In this document: piece by piece, positions 29,706 to 38,917 of the stretch
How the letters are laid out: each line of letters opens with the position of its first letter
Numbering within the stretch: the stretch's first letter is position 1
Program-made: the position numbers and the translations under genes
Notes under the pieces: generated by a model
What the model saw: only the letters and a program-made list of their open reading frames with translations
Databases searched by the model: none
What the model was told of the DNA's origin: nothing
Source of the DNA: Gordonia alkanivorans NBRC 16433
Lineage (GTDB): Bacteria; Actinomycetota; Actinomycetes; Mycobacteriales; Mycobacteriaceae
DNA: 64,000 nt
Direction of reading: 5' to 3'
NCBI RefSeq assembly: GCF_000225505.1
Contig: NZ_BACI01000072.1
Location: forward strand, 109,672 to 173,671

Positions 29706-31001
29706 TCACTCGGTGGCGGTCGCCGCGGCCGTCGCAGACGCCGACACACCTTCGGTTGCCGACACCGCAACCGGCACGAGCGCACGGTAGAAGACCGCCC
29801 GCGCCGAGGCCGCCCGCACGATCACGTCCGGGTCGTCGTCGGTGATCCACAGGGCGTGGCCTGATTTCACGGTCAGCGGTGCGCCGTCCCCGGGACGCAC
29901 CTCGACCGCGCCGCTGAGCACGGCGAGGATCTGCGGTCCGGGCATGTCGAAACAGATCGACGACGAGTGATGCAACCCGGTGCCGTCCAACTCGATCCGC
30001 GACAGCCGGAACTCCGGCGCCGGCGTGAGGTAGACGCGTTCGGCGCCGATCATGCGCACCGGCGGCGCCATCTGGGCGGCGTCGACCGGTGTGAAGTCGA
30101 GGACGCGCAACAACTCCGGCACGTCGATGTGCTTGGGTGTGAGGCCGCCGCGCAACACGTTGTCGGAGTTGGCCATGATCTCCACCCCGGTGCCACGCAG
30201 GTAGGCGTGCAGGTTGCCCGCGGGCAGATACAGACCCTGCCCCGGCTCGAGATGCACGTGGTTGAGCAGCAGCGAGGCGAGCACACCGGGATCGTTCGGG
30301 TAGTCCTCGCCGAGCTCGCACACCGTGCGCAGTTCGGCGGAGAACTCCGTGCGTCCCGCGCTCAGCACCTCGATCGCGCCGTGCAGGACCGCGGGCACGA
30401 GCTGCCGGATCGACGACTCCGGCAGCGTCAGCCAGGTGGTGAACACCGCCCGCAGACCCTCGGAATCGGGTTGTCCGGCAAGCATTCCCAGGTAGTGGTC
30501 GAGTTCGCTGACCTGCAGTTCGCGTAGCAGGGCGACGGTCTTGTGTGGATCGCGGAAGCCGGCCAGCGCGTCGAAGGGCGTGGTGGCGACGATCAGCTCC
30601 GGCTTGTGCCACGGGTCGCGATAGTTGCGGTCACGGGCGTCGAGGGCGAGGCCGCGGGCGTTCTCCCGCTCGAAACCCTCGCGCGCCTGGTCCGCGGACG
30701 GATGCGCCTGCAGCGACAGCGCTTCCTCGGCGGCGAGGATCTTGAGCAGGAACGGCAGTCGGTTCCCGAACTCGGCCGCGCTCGCCGCACCGAGCGTCGC
30801 CACCGGATCGGCGTCGATCACCTCGACGAGGTGCTGCTCCGGGCCGGAGGGGTCGACGCACCGCGCCGAGCCCGCCGGATGCGAGCCGAACCACAACTCG
30901 GCTTCCGGATGCGCCGACGGGACAGGCCTCCCCTGAATCGACGCGATGGCTGTTCGTGAGCCCCATGCGTAGGGGCGCACCACTCCGTCGAGAATCCTCA
31001 T
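29706..31001 (-). CDS. manA: Mannose-6-phosphate isomerase, class I
   Basis: 431 residues. SLQAHPSADQA (zinc ligands), DPWHKPELIVA (zinc Glu/His) and GLYLPAGNLHAYLRGTGVEI (active-site loop) are type I PMI motifs. It interconverts mannose-6-P and fructose-6-P, feeding GDP-mannose for PIM/LAM-type glycolipids. The ATG at 31001 overlaps the tobH stop by ATGA. Ala/Ser/Thr-rich C-terminal tail (~20 residues) looks disordered. Confidence 0.95.
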   Translation of the reverse strand: MRILDGVVRPYAWGSRTAIASIQGRPVPSAHPEAELWFGSHPAGSARCVDPSGPEQHLVEVIDADPVATLGAASAAEFGNRLPFLLKILAAEEALSLQAHPSADQAREGFERENARGLALDARDRNYRDPWHKPELIVATTPFDALAGFRDPHKTVALLRELQVSELDHYLGMLAGQPDSEGLRAVFTTWLTLPESSIRQLVPAVLHGAIEVLSAGRTEFSAELRTVCELGEDYPNDPGVLASLLLNHVHLEPGQGLYLPAGNLHAYLRGTGVEIMANSDNVLRGGLTPKHIDVPELLRVLDFTPVDAAQMAPPVRMIGAERVYLTPAPEFRLSRIELDGTGLHHSSSICFDMPGPQILAVLSGAVEVRPGDGAPLTVKSGHALWITDDDPDVIVRAASARAVFYRALVPVAVSATEGVSASATAAATATE

Positions 31002-32146
31002 TGCACCGTGTTCCCAATCAGGCGGAGATACACCGCCGACATCTCGACCCGCAAGGCGACGACCAGGAAATCGAGGAGGTCGCCCGGGCCGTCGGCCACC
31101 GGGTCCTCGCCCGGCACCGGCCGCCGGCCGTCCGACGGTTGCCCGCCGGTCTGCGGCACCGCCTCTGCCTCGTCGGCACCGACCACCAGGTCGACGTCGC
31201 CGAGTCCCATCACCCGCTGCCGGGTGTACCACTCACGCCGGGCGGTCGACATGATCATGATGCGCGGAGCGGGCTCCTGCGCCGGACCGTCGAACTCCGG
31301 GTCGTAGAAGATCGAGTCGGCGGCCGGAGCAGCGCCCGGTCGCGATTCCCGGAGCCGGGACATCCGCGCCACGTCCCCGAGTTCGGCGACGGCGCCGACG
31401 ATCCCGGCGAAGGCGAGAATGCTCGACACGGCATGCACGGCCAGCACCGAACCCGCCGGTGAATCCGATGTCCAGACGGAAGGACGCCCCTGCACGCGCA
31501 CGGCCAGTGACTTGGCCCGGTTGTGGAAGGTCTCCCGCGAGGGATGCGAGCCCGAGGCCTCGGCGTCGAGCGCGTCGGCCAGGTCGTCGAGTGCGGGCAC
31601 CGGGCCGGTCACACGGACCTGGGTGAGACCACCGAATACCGCGAGCAGCGCGGCGACGAATCCGACGAACCGGAAGCGCGGCTCGACGTCGAACCGCGGG
31701 GAGAGATCGATCCCGTTGCCGCCCAGCGCATCCTGAAGGGGCCCGGCGATGGGTGCGGCTACGACCACCTCGGCCCGACGACGCAGCGCACGCGCGGCGG
31801 CATCGGCCAGTGCCATGTCGCCCGCGTCCTCACCGGCCACGATCACCACGTCCAGCGGACCGACCCAGCCCGGCAGGACGGGGCCCGTCACGACCGGGAC
31901 GTCGACGCGTGCCGCGAGGGTGGCGACCCCCAGCTCGGCCGCACGGTGCGAGACCTCGCTGGAACCGTGGACGATCACGACGCTGCGTGGCCGTAGATCC
32001 GCGAGCGGCGCCAGCACGCCCTCGCGGACGGCCTCGGCAGTTGCCCGAACCTGCGCCCCGGCGAGCGCGACGGCCCGCAACAGTCCGTCGACGTCCGCGG
32101 AGAACAACTCCTCGGCATCATCGAGGTCGGGTGTACCGGTGCGCAT
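30998..32146 (-). CDS. tobH: TobH-like protein (Rv3256c type)
   Basis: 382 residues. The first half has SIS-like features (VVIVHGSSEVSHRAAEL; LDVVIVAGEDAGDMALADA), and the second half a mostly helical part with an insertion of low complexity (~295-345). It is related to sugar-phosphate isomerases by fold, but the reaction is unknown. Location before manA, in the mannose locus, supports a role in sugar phosphate metabolism. ATG 32146 lies six nt after TACGCT. Confidence 0.8.
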   Translation of the reverse strand: MRTGTPDLDDAEELFSADVDGLLRAVALAGAQVRATAEAVREGVLAPLADLRPRSVVIVHGSSEVSHRAAELGVATLAARVDVPVVTGPVLPGWVGPLDVVIVAGEDAGDMALADAAARALRRRAEVVVAAPIAGPLQDALGGNGIDLSPRFDVEPRFRFVGFVAALLAVFGGLTQVRVTGPVPALDDLADALDAEASGSHPSRETFHNRAKSLAVRVQGRPSVWTSDSPAGSVLAVHAVSSILAFAGIVGAVAELGDVARMSRLRESRPGAAPAADSIFYDPEFDGPAQEPAPRIMIMSTARREWYTRQRVMGLGDVDLVVGADEAEAVPQTGGQPSDGRRPVPGEDPVADGPGDLLDFLVVALRVEMSAVYLRLIGNTVQ

Positions 32147-32152
32147 GGGACC

Positions 32153-32158
32153 AGCGTA
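32153..32158 (-). promoter_or_regulatory. -10 box (TACGCT) for leaderless tobH-manA
   Basis: TACGCT, six nt, ATG at 32146. Confidence 0.5.
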
Positions 32159-32310
32159 GCCAGCCGCGCGGACACACGCCCGGGTACGCGACACAGTCAC
32201 TCGTTCGGTACCCGCAGCGAGGTGGGAAGGGAGGCCGGCCCCGAACTCCGACGATTCGCGGCCCCCGACGACGACAACGGGTTCCACGCCCCCCGCGTGG
32301 TGGTCTCCGG

Positions 32311-32871
32311 TCAGTCGACCGGGTCCGGGAGAACCCGCAGATGACCGCGGCGACCCGGCCGGGGCCGCGTCTGGTGGCGGGGCACACCCGGGGTGGCCGA
32401 CGGCTGAGACGGCGAATCGACGGGTCCGGCGCGATGGCGACCGCTGCGACGGTCGGCGAGTGCGGCCTCGTACGCGGCATCGGCCGCGCGCGCCTCGTCC
32501 AGCGACCGTGAGTCGAACGCATCGAGGGAATCGGCCGGCGTCCGGTCCGAGCCACGGCCGAGGGACCCGCGATCGACGAAGCCCGGGCGTCCTCCACCGG
32601 CGACGGCGCCGGCCTCGCGAACGGCCTCGGCGAGGGCGGTCAGCTCATGGTCCTCGGCCGGTACCGAGAATCCCCGCTCACTGCGCAGCATCTCCCATCC
32701 CCGCGGCACGGTGATCCGGCGAGCGTGGTCATCGCACAGATCCCAGGAATGCGGCTCCTCCGAGGTCGCCAACGGACCGATCACCGCGGTCGATTCGGCG
32801 TAGACGAAGGTCAGGGTAGCCACCGCGGATCGGGCGCAGCCGGGTCGGCAGCACAGACGGGGAAGCTTCAC
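32311..32871 (-). CDS. DUF3499 family protein (Rv3258c-like)
   Basis: 186 residues. The N-terminal ~65 residues are a compact domain with LCCRPGCARSAVATLTFVYA and WDLCDDHARRITVPRGWEM: four Cys and a His that could form a zinc ribbon. The remainder is low complexity, rich in Arg, Asp, Pro and Ser. The family is found only in actinobacteria and has no known function. GTG 32871 sits six nt after TAATCT. In M. tuberculosis phosphomannomutase (Rv3257c) lies between this gene and tobH; here it is missing. Confidence 0.85.
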   Translation of the reverse strand: MKLPRLCCRPGCARSAVATLTFVYAESTAVIGPLATSEEPHSWDLCDDHARRITVPRGWEMLRSERGFSVPAEDHELTALAEAVREAGAVAGGGRPGFVDRGSLGRGSDRTPADSLDAFDSRSLDEARAADAAYEAALADRRSGRHRAGPVDSPSQPSATPGVPRHQTRPRPGRRGHLRVLPDPVD

Positions 32872-32877
32872 GTGACG

Positions 32878-32883
32878 AGATTA
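32878..32883 (-). promoter_or_regulatory. -10 box (TAATCT) for leaderless DUF3499 gene
   Basis: TAATCT, six nt, GTG at 32871; one of a divergent promoter pair. Confidence 0.55.
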
Positions 32884-32962
32884 GCCCGCACTGTCCGCAA
32901 CCACAGACTCGACACGCTCAGAACGGGGGCGGGCGGGGGCGACATCGGCCACCGCGACCTCA

Positions 32963-32968
32963 TAGACT
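32963..32968 (+). promoter_or_regulatory. -10 box (TAGACT) for leaderless zincin-like gene
   Basis: TAGACT, six nt, ATG at 32975. Confidence 0.55.
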
Positions 32969-32974
32969 CGCGCC

Positions 32975-33496
32975 ATGCGCATCCACCCGAAGCCGACGCC
33001 GCGCGGCTCATTCGGCCAGCCGGGAATCCGTCGTGGCCGACGCCGGGTCGGACGGTACCGAGATCGGCGAGGACGCGGCCTGCGCTCCCCGCTGCTGCCG
33101 CAGAACGTCCCCGCCTACAACACCCGCTCCGACGAGTTCGACGCCGTCGCGCTCGAGGCCTTCGCCGAGATCGACGCGCAGTGGCACGATCAGTTGGCCG
33201 GACTCGACATCGCCGTCGACGAGATCCCGCGACTGCTTCCCCGCGATCCCGAGACCGTCGAGTGGCCAGACGAGGTGACCGCCGACGGCGCGGTGCCGCT
33301 CGCACGATTGATCCCCGCGGGCATGGACGTCCACGGGGTGCCGACACGGGCGCAGATCATCCTGTTCCGCCGGCCGCTGGAGTCGCGGGCCAAGAAGGGC
33401 ACGGACCTGCTCGAGCTCGTGCACGAGGTCCTCGTCCAGCAGGTCGCCACTCACCTGGGCGTCGACGAAGACACGATCGACCGCGGACCTGAGTGA
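32975..33496 (+). CDS. Metallopeptidase-family protein (zincin-like, Rv3259 type)
   Basis: 173 residues of the minimal-zincin family (PF06262 type). The basic N-terminal ~45 residues are extra. LDIAVDEIPRLLP and RAQIILFRRPLESRAK are family-conserved. In classical members the last helix carries HExxH; here the aligned stretch reads VQQVATHLGVDED, with only an HE pair a few residues earlier (ELVHEV). Zinc binding and protease activity are therefore doubtful. As I recall, Rv3259 shares this change, so it is a lineage trait. Convergent with whiB2. Confidence 0.8.
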   Translation: MRIHPKPTPRGSFGQPGIRRGRRRVGRYRDRRGRGLRSPLLPQNVPAYNTRSDEFDAVALEAFAEIDAQWHDQLAGLDIAVDEIPRLLPRDPETVEWPDEVTADGAVPLARLIPAGMDVHGVPTRAQIILFRRPLESRAKKGTDLLELVHEVLVQQVATHLGVDEDTIDRGPE

Positions 33497-33508
33497 TCCG
33501 CGGTCGAT
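33476..33508. terminator. Hairpin overlapping the end of the zincin-like gene
   Basis: ATCGACCGCGGA (33476-33487) pairs with TCCGCGGTCGAT (33497-33508); the stop codon is in the loop. Confidence 0.6.
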
Positions 33509-33592
33509 GATCGCGTCCGACGACGCAGCGTCGAGCGTCCAGCTCTCGCTGGGGAATTCGATTGTTCGGACGTCGCCGTTCCGGCGACCTCC

Positions 33593-34093
33593 TCAGATGA
33601 TGCCGCGCTTGAGACGACGGCGCTCACGTTCCGACAGCCCGCCCCAGATCCCGAAGCGTTCGTCGTTGTGCAGCGCGTACTCCAGGCACTCCGCCTTGAC
33701 TTCGCAGCCCTGGCAGATGCGCTTGGCCTCACGTGTCGATCCACCCTTTTCGGGGAAGAACGCCTCCGGGTCGGTCTGCGCACACAATGCGCGGTCCTGC
33801 CACTGCTCTTCGACGGAATCGAACAGGTCGTCGAAGTCGTTGGGCACCAAGGCCAGATGACGACGGCCGGCGGCATCGTCTGCGTCGGATTCGACGAGAA
33901 CGGTTGCGTCGGCGACGGATTCGATTGCGGCCGCACGCGCGGTGCCACCGATCATCGAATCGTCAACGGGCCCAAGGGTGCGAAACTCTGTGGCGCCGAT
34001 GTCCGGGGTGGATGTCATCACGTGCGACTCTGCGATGAATTGCGGGCGAATATGCGGTTCAAGCGGATTGCCGATCGGATTGTCAAAAGCCAT
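33593..34093 (-). CDS. whiB2: WhiB2-type iron-sulfur regulator
   Basis: 166 residues. The C-terminal ~80 carry the WhiB domain: ALCAQTDPEAFFPEKGG, then CQGCEVKAECLEYAL (four Cys in all for a [4Fe-4S] cluster), GIWGG turn and basic RERRRLKRGII DNA-contact tail. WhiB2 is the essential regulator of septation and division in mycobacteria. A ~75-residue acidic N-terminal extension precedes the domain, much longer than the short annotated mycobacterial forms. AGGAGG lies 8 nt before the ATG at 34093, supporting the long form. Confidence 0.93.
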   Translation of the reverse strand: MAFDNPIGNPLEPHIRPQFIAESHVMTSTPDIGATEFRTLGPVDDSMIGGTARAAAIESVADATVLVESDADDAAGRRHLALVPNDFDDLFDSVEEQWQDRALCAQTDPEAFFPEKGGSTREAKRICQGCEVKAECLEYALHNDERFGIWGGLSERERRRLKRGII

Positions 34094-34575
34094 CGTCGGC
34101 GCCTCCTAGCTCGGGATGTTGGTCGTTGACTGTCCTTTGCGAACACGACGTGCTGCCGTACCCACCACTGCTGCCACACCACTTGTACTCGGGGTGCAGT
34201 GACTCTCTACATCCGTTGTACACAGCGCCCGAGCGACGGCCCTTCTCTGCCGGCACCGACCCTCTGTCCGCGTTCGAACATATGATCGAATCCCTTGGAG
34301 GCCAGTGGTTCTCGACCTCGAATGTTCTCGATCTCAAACTCGGAATGACACTGATGTGATTAGACACGCCGAGGGCGGTCCCGGTCAAGTTGAATCGAAG
34401 AATTCCCTTTACCATCGCCTGCCGTCAAATCTGTGACTCGACACGACGACGGCTCGAAGGCGAAGTGAAGATCACACTCGGCGAGCCCTCCTCCCCACCC
34501 GCAGGACGGGTGCGACAGCGGCGTACGGGGCCTCACGGCCGACCACTAGAGTGGCGGTGTGAAGGAGTACCTGCT
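34094..34575. other. 482-bp whiB2-fbiA divergent intergenic region
   Basis: GC content dips in the middle. Plus strand: TATGAT (34281-34286) without a good -35, and TAGAGT (34547-34552) just before fbiA. GAAGGAG at 34561-34567 is the fbiA ribosome binding site. A 77-codon open frame (34126-34359) has poor codon bias and no ribosome site. whiB2 usually has a long untranslated leader, and most of this region is probably that leader and its promoter. Confidence 0.45.
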
Positions 34576-35610
34576 GTGAAGGTGACCGTACTCGTCGGCG
34601 GCGTGGGGGGCGCGCGTTTCCTCCTCGGACTGCGCGAACTGCTCGGTGCCACCCCGTTCCCGCCGCATCCCGACGACCCCACGCTCGGTCTCGGCGAACA
34701 TCAGCTCACCGCGATCGTGAACGTCGGCGACGACGCGTGGATGCATGGAGTGCGCATCTGCCCCGACCTCGACACGTGCATGTACACCCTCGGCGGCGGC
34801 ATCGACCCGGAACGCGGCTGGGGCCGGCGCGGTGAAACCTGGCACGCGAAAGAGGAACTCGCCGCCTACGGCGCCGACCCGGACTGGTTCGGCCTCGGCG
34901 ACCGCGATCTCGCCACCCATCTGATCCGTACGCAGATGCTCGACGCCGGGTACAGGTTGTCCGATGTGACCGCTGCACTGTCCCGCCGATGGAATCCGGG
35001 CGTGCGCCTGCTGCCGGTGACCGACGACCGGCACGAGACGCATGTGGTGATCGCCAAGCCGGACGGCGACGAGGGCGAGCGCGTCGCGATCCACTTCCAG
35101 GAATGGTGGGTGCGCCACCGCGCCCGGATCCCGACCTTCGGCTTCGCGCAGGTCGGTTCGGACGACACCACCCCGGCACCCGGGGTCCTCGACGCGATCG
35201 CCGACGCCGACGTCATCCTGCTCGCACCGTCGAATCCGGTGGTGAGCATCGGTGCGATCGTGAGCGTTCCCGGGATGCGCAGCGCGTTGCGCACCACCAA
35301 GGCCCCGGTGGTCGGTGTCTCGCCGATCATCGACAACCGGCCGCTGCGCGGCATGGCCGACGAATGCCTGTCGGTGATCGGTGTCGAGTCGTCGGCCGAG
35401 GCGGTCGCCGCCCACTACGGCGCCCGCAGCGGCAACGGCATCCTCGACGGCTGGCTGATCGCCGAGGGCGACCGGGCACAGGTCGACGGCATCGCCATCG
35501 GCTCCGCACCGCTGCTGATGACCGACCCGCAGGCGACCGCACAGATGATCCGAGCTGCCTGCGCACTCGTCGACGTGGCCATGCCGGAACAGAACGTGGG
35601 CACCGAGTGA
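34576..35610 (+). CDS. fbiA: 2-phospho-L-lactate/PEP transferase (F420 synthesis)
   Basis: 344 residues, CofD family. [20 protein letters not shown] is the N-terminal phosphate loop, [19 protein letters not shown] follows, and [19 protein letters not shown] is the second conserved block. It transfers the lactyl- or enolpyruvyl-phosphate moiety to FO to make (dehydro)F420-0. GTG 34576 follows GAAGGAG. Stop overlaps the fbiB start (GTGA). Confidence 0.95.
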   Translation: MKVTVLVGGVGGARFLLGLRELLGATPFPPHPDDPTLGLGEHQLTAIVNVGDDAWMHGVRICPDLDTCMYTLGGGIDPERGWGRRGETWHAKEELAAYGADPDWFGLGDRDLATHLIRTQMLDAGYRLSDVTAALSRRWNPGVRLLPVTDDRHETHVVIAKPDGDEGERVAIHFQEWWVRHRARIPTFGFAQVGSDDTTPAPGVLDAIADADVILLAPSNPVVSIGAIVSVPGMRSALRTTKAPVVGVSPIIDNRPLRGMADECLSVIGVESSAEAVAAHYGARSGNGILDGWLIAEGDRAQVDGIAIGSAPLLMTDPQATAQMIRAACALVDVAMPEQNVGTE

Positions 35611-36956
35611 GCGACCTCGCCGATCACCGCGCCCCGGACGGCCTGGAGATCCGACCCGTCACCGGGCTCCCCGAGTTCACCGCCGAATCCGACGTCGCCG
35701 CCGAGATCCTCGCCGCCGCACCGTGGTTGGAATCCGGTGATGTACTGGTCGTGACCAGCAAGATCATCTCCAAGGCCGAGGGCCGTATGGTGGATGCACC
35801 GGCCGATCCCGACGAACGTGATGCGCTGCGACGCAGGCTCGTCGAGGCCGAGTCGGTGCGGGTGCTCGCCCGCAAGAACCGCACGCTGATCACCGAGAAC
35901 CGTCTGGGTCTGGTCCAGGCCGCGGCCGGGATCGACGGTTCCAATGTGCGCTCCGACCAGTTGGCCCTGCTCCCCGAGGATCCCGACGGCAGCGCGAGAC
36001 GACTGCGGGCCGCCATCGCCGAGCGTGCCGGACTCGAGGTCGCGGTGATCATCACCGACACGATGGGCCGCGCCTGGCGCACCGGACAGACCGATGTCGC
36101 GATCGGGTCGGCGGGCATCGCCGTCACCCACCCCTACGACGGTGGCACCGACGACTACGGGAACCCGTTGGTGGTGACCGACATCGCGGTCGCCGACGAA
36201 CTGTCCGCGGCCGCAGATCTGGTCAAGGGCAAGCTCGCCGCCGTGCCGGTGGCCGTCGTGCGTGGGTTCGCGCCCGTCGACGACGGTTCGACCGCCGCCG
36301 ATCTGATCCGGCCCGCCGACGAGGACCTGTTCCGGCTCGGCACCGAGGAGGCCATCGCCCTGGGTCGTCGGGAGGCGATCCGCACCCGACGGTCCGTACG
36401 CGCCTTCGATACCCGGCCGGTCGACCCGGAACTGATCCGCACCGCCCTGGGTGAGGCCCTCACCGCGCCCGCGCCGCACCACACCCATCCGGTGCGGTTC
36501 GTGTGGGTCCGCTCGGAGCAGCGGCGTCGTGCGCTGCTCGACGCGATGACCGCCGAATGGCGCGCCGACCTCGAATCCGATTCCAAGACACCCGAATCGA
36601 TCGAGAAGCGACTCCGCCGCGGCCAGATCCTCTATGACGCACCGGAACTGGTGATCCCGTTCCTGGTACCAGACGGCGTGCACGAGTACCCCGACGAGCG
36701 TCGGAACGCGGCCGAGCACACCATGTTCACGGTGGCCGCCGGCGGTGCCGTGGCGAGCCTGCTGATCGCGCTGTCGGTCCGCGAGATCGGCAGCTGCTGG
36801 GTCGGCTCGACGATCTTCGCCGCACCTACGGTACGTCGTGTCCTCGAAGTGGACGCGTCGTGGGAGCCGTTGGGCGCGGTCGCCATCGGACACCCGCTCG
36901 AAGCTGCCCCGCTGCGCGACGCGGCGCCGACCGACGAGTGGGTGATCGAACTGTGA
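35607..36956 (+). CDS. fbiB: F420:glutamate ligase / dehydro-F420-0 reductase
   Basis: 449 residues, two domains. ~1-245 is the CofE-like ligase ([34 protein letters not shown]); ~250-449 is a nitroreductase fold ([30 protein letters not shown]) that reduces dehydro-F420-0. Together they finish polyglutamylated F420, as in mycobacterial FbiB. GTG start overlaps fbiA stop by four bases, and its own stop overlaps the next GTG the same way. Confidence 0.95.
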   Translation: MSDLADHRAPDGLEIRPVTGLPEFTAESDVAAEILAAAPWLESGDVLVVTSKIISKAEGRMVDAPADPDERDALRRRLVEAESVRVLARKNRTLITENRLGLVQAAAGIDGSNVRSDQLALLPEDPDGSARRLRAAIAERAGLEVAVIITDTMGRAWRTGQTDVAIGSAGIAVTHPYDGGTDDYGNPLVVTDIAVADELSAAADLVKGKLAAVPVAVVRGFAPVDDGSTAADLIRPADEDLFRLGTEEAIALGRREAIRTRRSVRAFDTRPVDPELIRTALGEALTAPAPHHTHPVRFVWVRSEQRRRALLDAMTAEWRADLESDSKTPESIEKRLRRGQILYDAPELVIPFLVPDGVHEYPDERRNAAEHTMFTVAAGGAVASLLIALSVREIGSCWVGSTIFAAPTVRRVLEVDASWEPLGAVAIGHPLEAAPLRDAAPTDEWVIEL

Positions 36957-37528
36957 GCGCGGAATCCCTGCACGCCTCTGCTGCCGAGGCATTGACCGCC
37001 TGGCAGGCGCCCGACTCGGGACAGGACAGCCTCCGGCATGCCTACCTCGCGTTCCTGGCCGCTGCCCCGGACGCGTGCCTGCGGGCCTGTGCGGCAGGAC
37101 ATGTCACCGGGTCGGCCATCGTCTTCGACGCCGATCGCAGCCATGTCCTGCTGACCCTGCATCCGCGCGTCGGCAAGTGGATTCAGCTCGGCGGACACTG
37201 CGAACCGTCCGACGAGACCCTGGCCGACGCCGCCTTGCGAGAGGCCCGCGAGGAATCCGGCATCCCCGGGCTCGATCTCGACCAGATCGGCGCCGGCGGT
37301 GGCATCGTCCACCTGCACACCCACCCGATCACCTGCTCGCTCGGCGTGCCGACCCGGCATCTCGACGTGCGCTACCGGGTGGTCGCCGGCCCGACCGCCG
37401 ACGGTGGCCTGCCGCAGTTCGCACGCAGCGAGGAGTCCGTGGACCTGCAGTGGTGGCCCATCGATGACCTGCCCCCGGATGCCGACGCCGACATCCCGGA
37501 ACTGATCCGCGCGGCCTTGGCGAGCTGA
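36953..37528 (+). CDS. Nudix hydrolase in the fbiA-fbiB operon
   Basis: 191 residues. [20 protein letters not shown] followed by EESGI is a complete Nudix box (~residues 80-104). N-terminal helices and a late [11 protein letters not shown] strand complete the fold. The GTG at 36953 overlaps the fbiB stop (GTGA), so it is the third gene of an F420 operon. Whether it acts on F420-pathway intermediates (for example GDP/GTP-linked lactate) is only suggested by position. Confidence 0.85.
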   Translation: MSAESLHASAAEALTAWQAPDSGQDSLRHAYLAFLAAAPDACLRACAAGHVTGSAIVFDADRSHVLLTLHPRVGKWIQLGGHCEPSDETLADAALREAREESGIPGLDLDQIGAGGGIVHLHTHPITCSLGVPTRHLDVRYRVVAGPTADGGLPQFARSEESVDLQWWPIDDLPPDADADIPELIRAALAS

Positions 37529-37589
37529 CCTCGACACGCGGCGTCTCCGCTCCGCTCGGGCGCCGCTACTCGGTTGGCAGGGTCGGACG

Positions 37590-38804
37590 CTAGACCCGAA
37601 TCCCCTTGCCGACCGTCACCACACCTCCGGCGCTGACGGAAAAGCGTTCGCGATCGGCGTCGGGGTCGACGCCGAGCTGCTCACCGTCGCCGACGACGAC
37701 GTTCTTGTCGAGGATGGCCCTGCGCACGACCGCACCCTTGCCGACCCGTACGCCCGGCATGAGGACGCTGCCCTCGATGATCGCGCCGTCCTCGACGATG
37801 ACGTTGGACGACAGCACCGAATTGCGTACCGTCCCACCCGAGATGATGCAGCCCGAACCGACCACCGAGTCCTCGGCGACGCCACTCTGGACGAACTTGG
37901 CCGGCGGCAGGTTGTGTGTCTCGCCGCGGATCGGCCAGCGGCCGTTGTACAGGTTGAAGATCGGGTGCACGGACACGAGGTCCATGTGCGCCTCGTAGAA
38001 CGCGTCGAGGGTTCCGACGTCACGCCAGTAGCCCTTGTCGCGCTCGGTGGCCCCGGGCACCTCGTTGTCCTTGAAGTCGTAGACGTAGGCGGTGTCGCGC
38101 GCGACGAACGCGGGGATGATGTCGCCGCCCATGTCGTGGTCGGAGTCTGAGTCGGCGGCGTCGGCGCGCAGGGCGTCGACGAGAGCCTCGGTGGTGAACA
38201 CGTAGTTGCCCATGGAGGCGAAGGTCGAGTCCGGATCGTCGGGGGTCCCGGGCGGGTCCGCGGGCTTCTCGAGGAAGCGCGTGATCTTGCCGGACGCGTC
38301 GGAGTCGATGCACCCGAAGGCCACGGCCTCCGCACGCGGTACGCGGATGCCGGCGACGGTGACGTCGGCTCCCGATGCGATGTGCGCCTCGACCATCTGC
38401 GACGGGTCCATGCGATACACGTGATCGGCACCGAACACCACGATGTATTCCGGCTGTTCATCGCTGATCAAGTTCATGGACTGGAAGATTGCATCTGCGC
38501 TACCCGTGTACCAGCGCGGACCGAGGCGCTGCTGCGCGGGCACCGGGGTGATGTATTCGCCATGAAATCCCGATGTCCACCAGGTTTGCGAGATGTGCCG
38601 GTCCAGCGAATGCGATTTGTATTGTGTCAGCACGCATATGCGCTCGTATCCGGCATTGACCAGGTTCGACAGCACGAAGTCGATCAGCCGGTAGGCACCG
38701 CCGAAGGGCACCGCAGGCTTTGCCCGATCCATCGTCAGCGGGTAAAGGCGTTTACCTTCGCCGCCCGCGAGGACGATGCCGAGGACGTGCGGCTGTGATC
38801 TCAC
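37590..38804 (-). CDS. glgC: Glucose-1-phosphate adenylyltransferase
   Basis: 404 residues. [20 protein letters not shown] is the nucleotide-binding signature, [19 protein letters not shown] and GTADAIFQ-type ([10 protein letters not shown]) loops follow, and the C-terminal ~110 residues form a left-handed beta-helix. It makes ADP-glucose. In mycobacteria ADP-glucose feeds GlgM, encoded divergently here. The GTG at 38804 is preceded by TAAGTT and GGGGGA. Confidence 0.95.
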   Translation of the reverse strand: MRSQPHVLGIVLAGGEGKRLYPLTMDRAKPAVPFGGAYRLIDFVLSNLVNAGYERICVLTQYKSHSLDRHISQTWWTSGFHGEYITPVPAQQRLGPRWYTGSADAIFQSMNLISDEQPEYIVVFGADHVYRMDPSQMVEAHIASGADVTVAGIRVPRAEAVAFGCIDSDASGKITRFLEKPADPPGTPDDPDSTFASMGNYVFTTEALVDALRADAADSDSDHDMGGDIIPAFVARDTAYVYDFKDNEVPGATERDKGYWRDVGTLDAFYEAHMDLVSVHPIFNLYNGRWPIRGETHNLPPAKFVQSGVAEDSVVGSGCIISGGTVRNSVLSSNVIVEDGAIIEGSVLMPGVRVGKGAVVRRAILDKNVVVGDGEQLGVDPDADRERFSVSAGGVVTVGKGIRV

Positions 38805-38810
38805 TCCCCC

Positions 38811-38816
38811 AACTTA
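38811..38816 (-). promoter_or_regulatory. -10 box (TAAGTT) for glgC
   Basis: TAAGTT, then GGGGGA, then GTG 38804. The six-base spacer could act either as leaderless spacing or, in a longer transcript, as a ribosome binding site. Confidence 0.45.
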
Positions 38817-38904
38817 ACCGCGATCGGGAGCCTCGGCCAGATGACCGCACCATCGGATTCGCGGTTGTGTTCACTCTGCGATGGCGAACTGCTGCGGATG
38901 CCAC

Positions 38905-38910
38905 TAGCGT
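38905..38910 (+). promoter_or_regulatory. -10 box (TAGCGT) for leaderless glgM
   Basis: TAGCGT, seven nt, ATG 38918. Confidence 0.5.
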
Positions 38911-38917
38911 CGTCGAT

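Noticed and set aside
34126..34359. A 77-codon open frame between whiB2 and fbiA
   Set aside because: No ribosome binding site, AT-skewed codons for this genome, and it lies in the expected whiB2 leader region.
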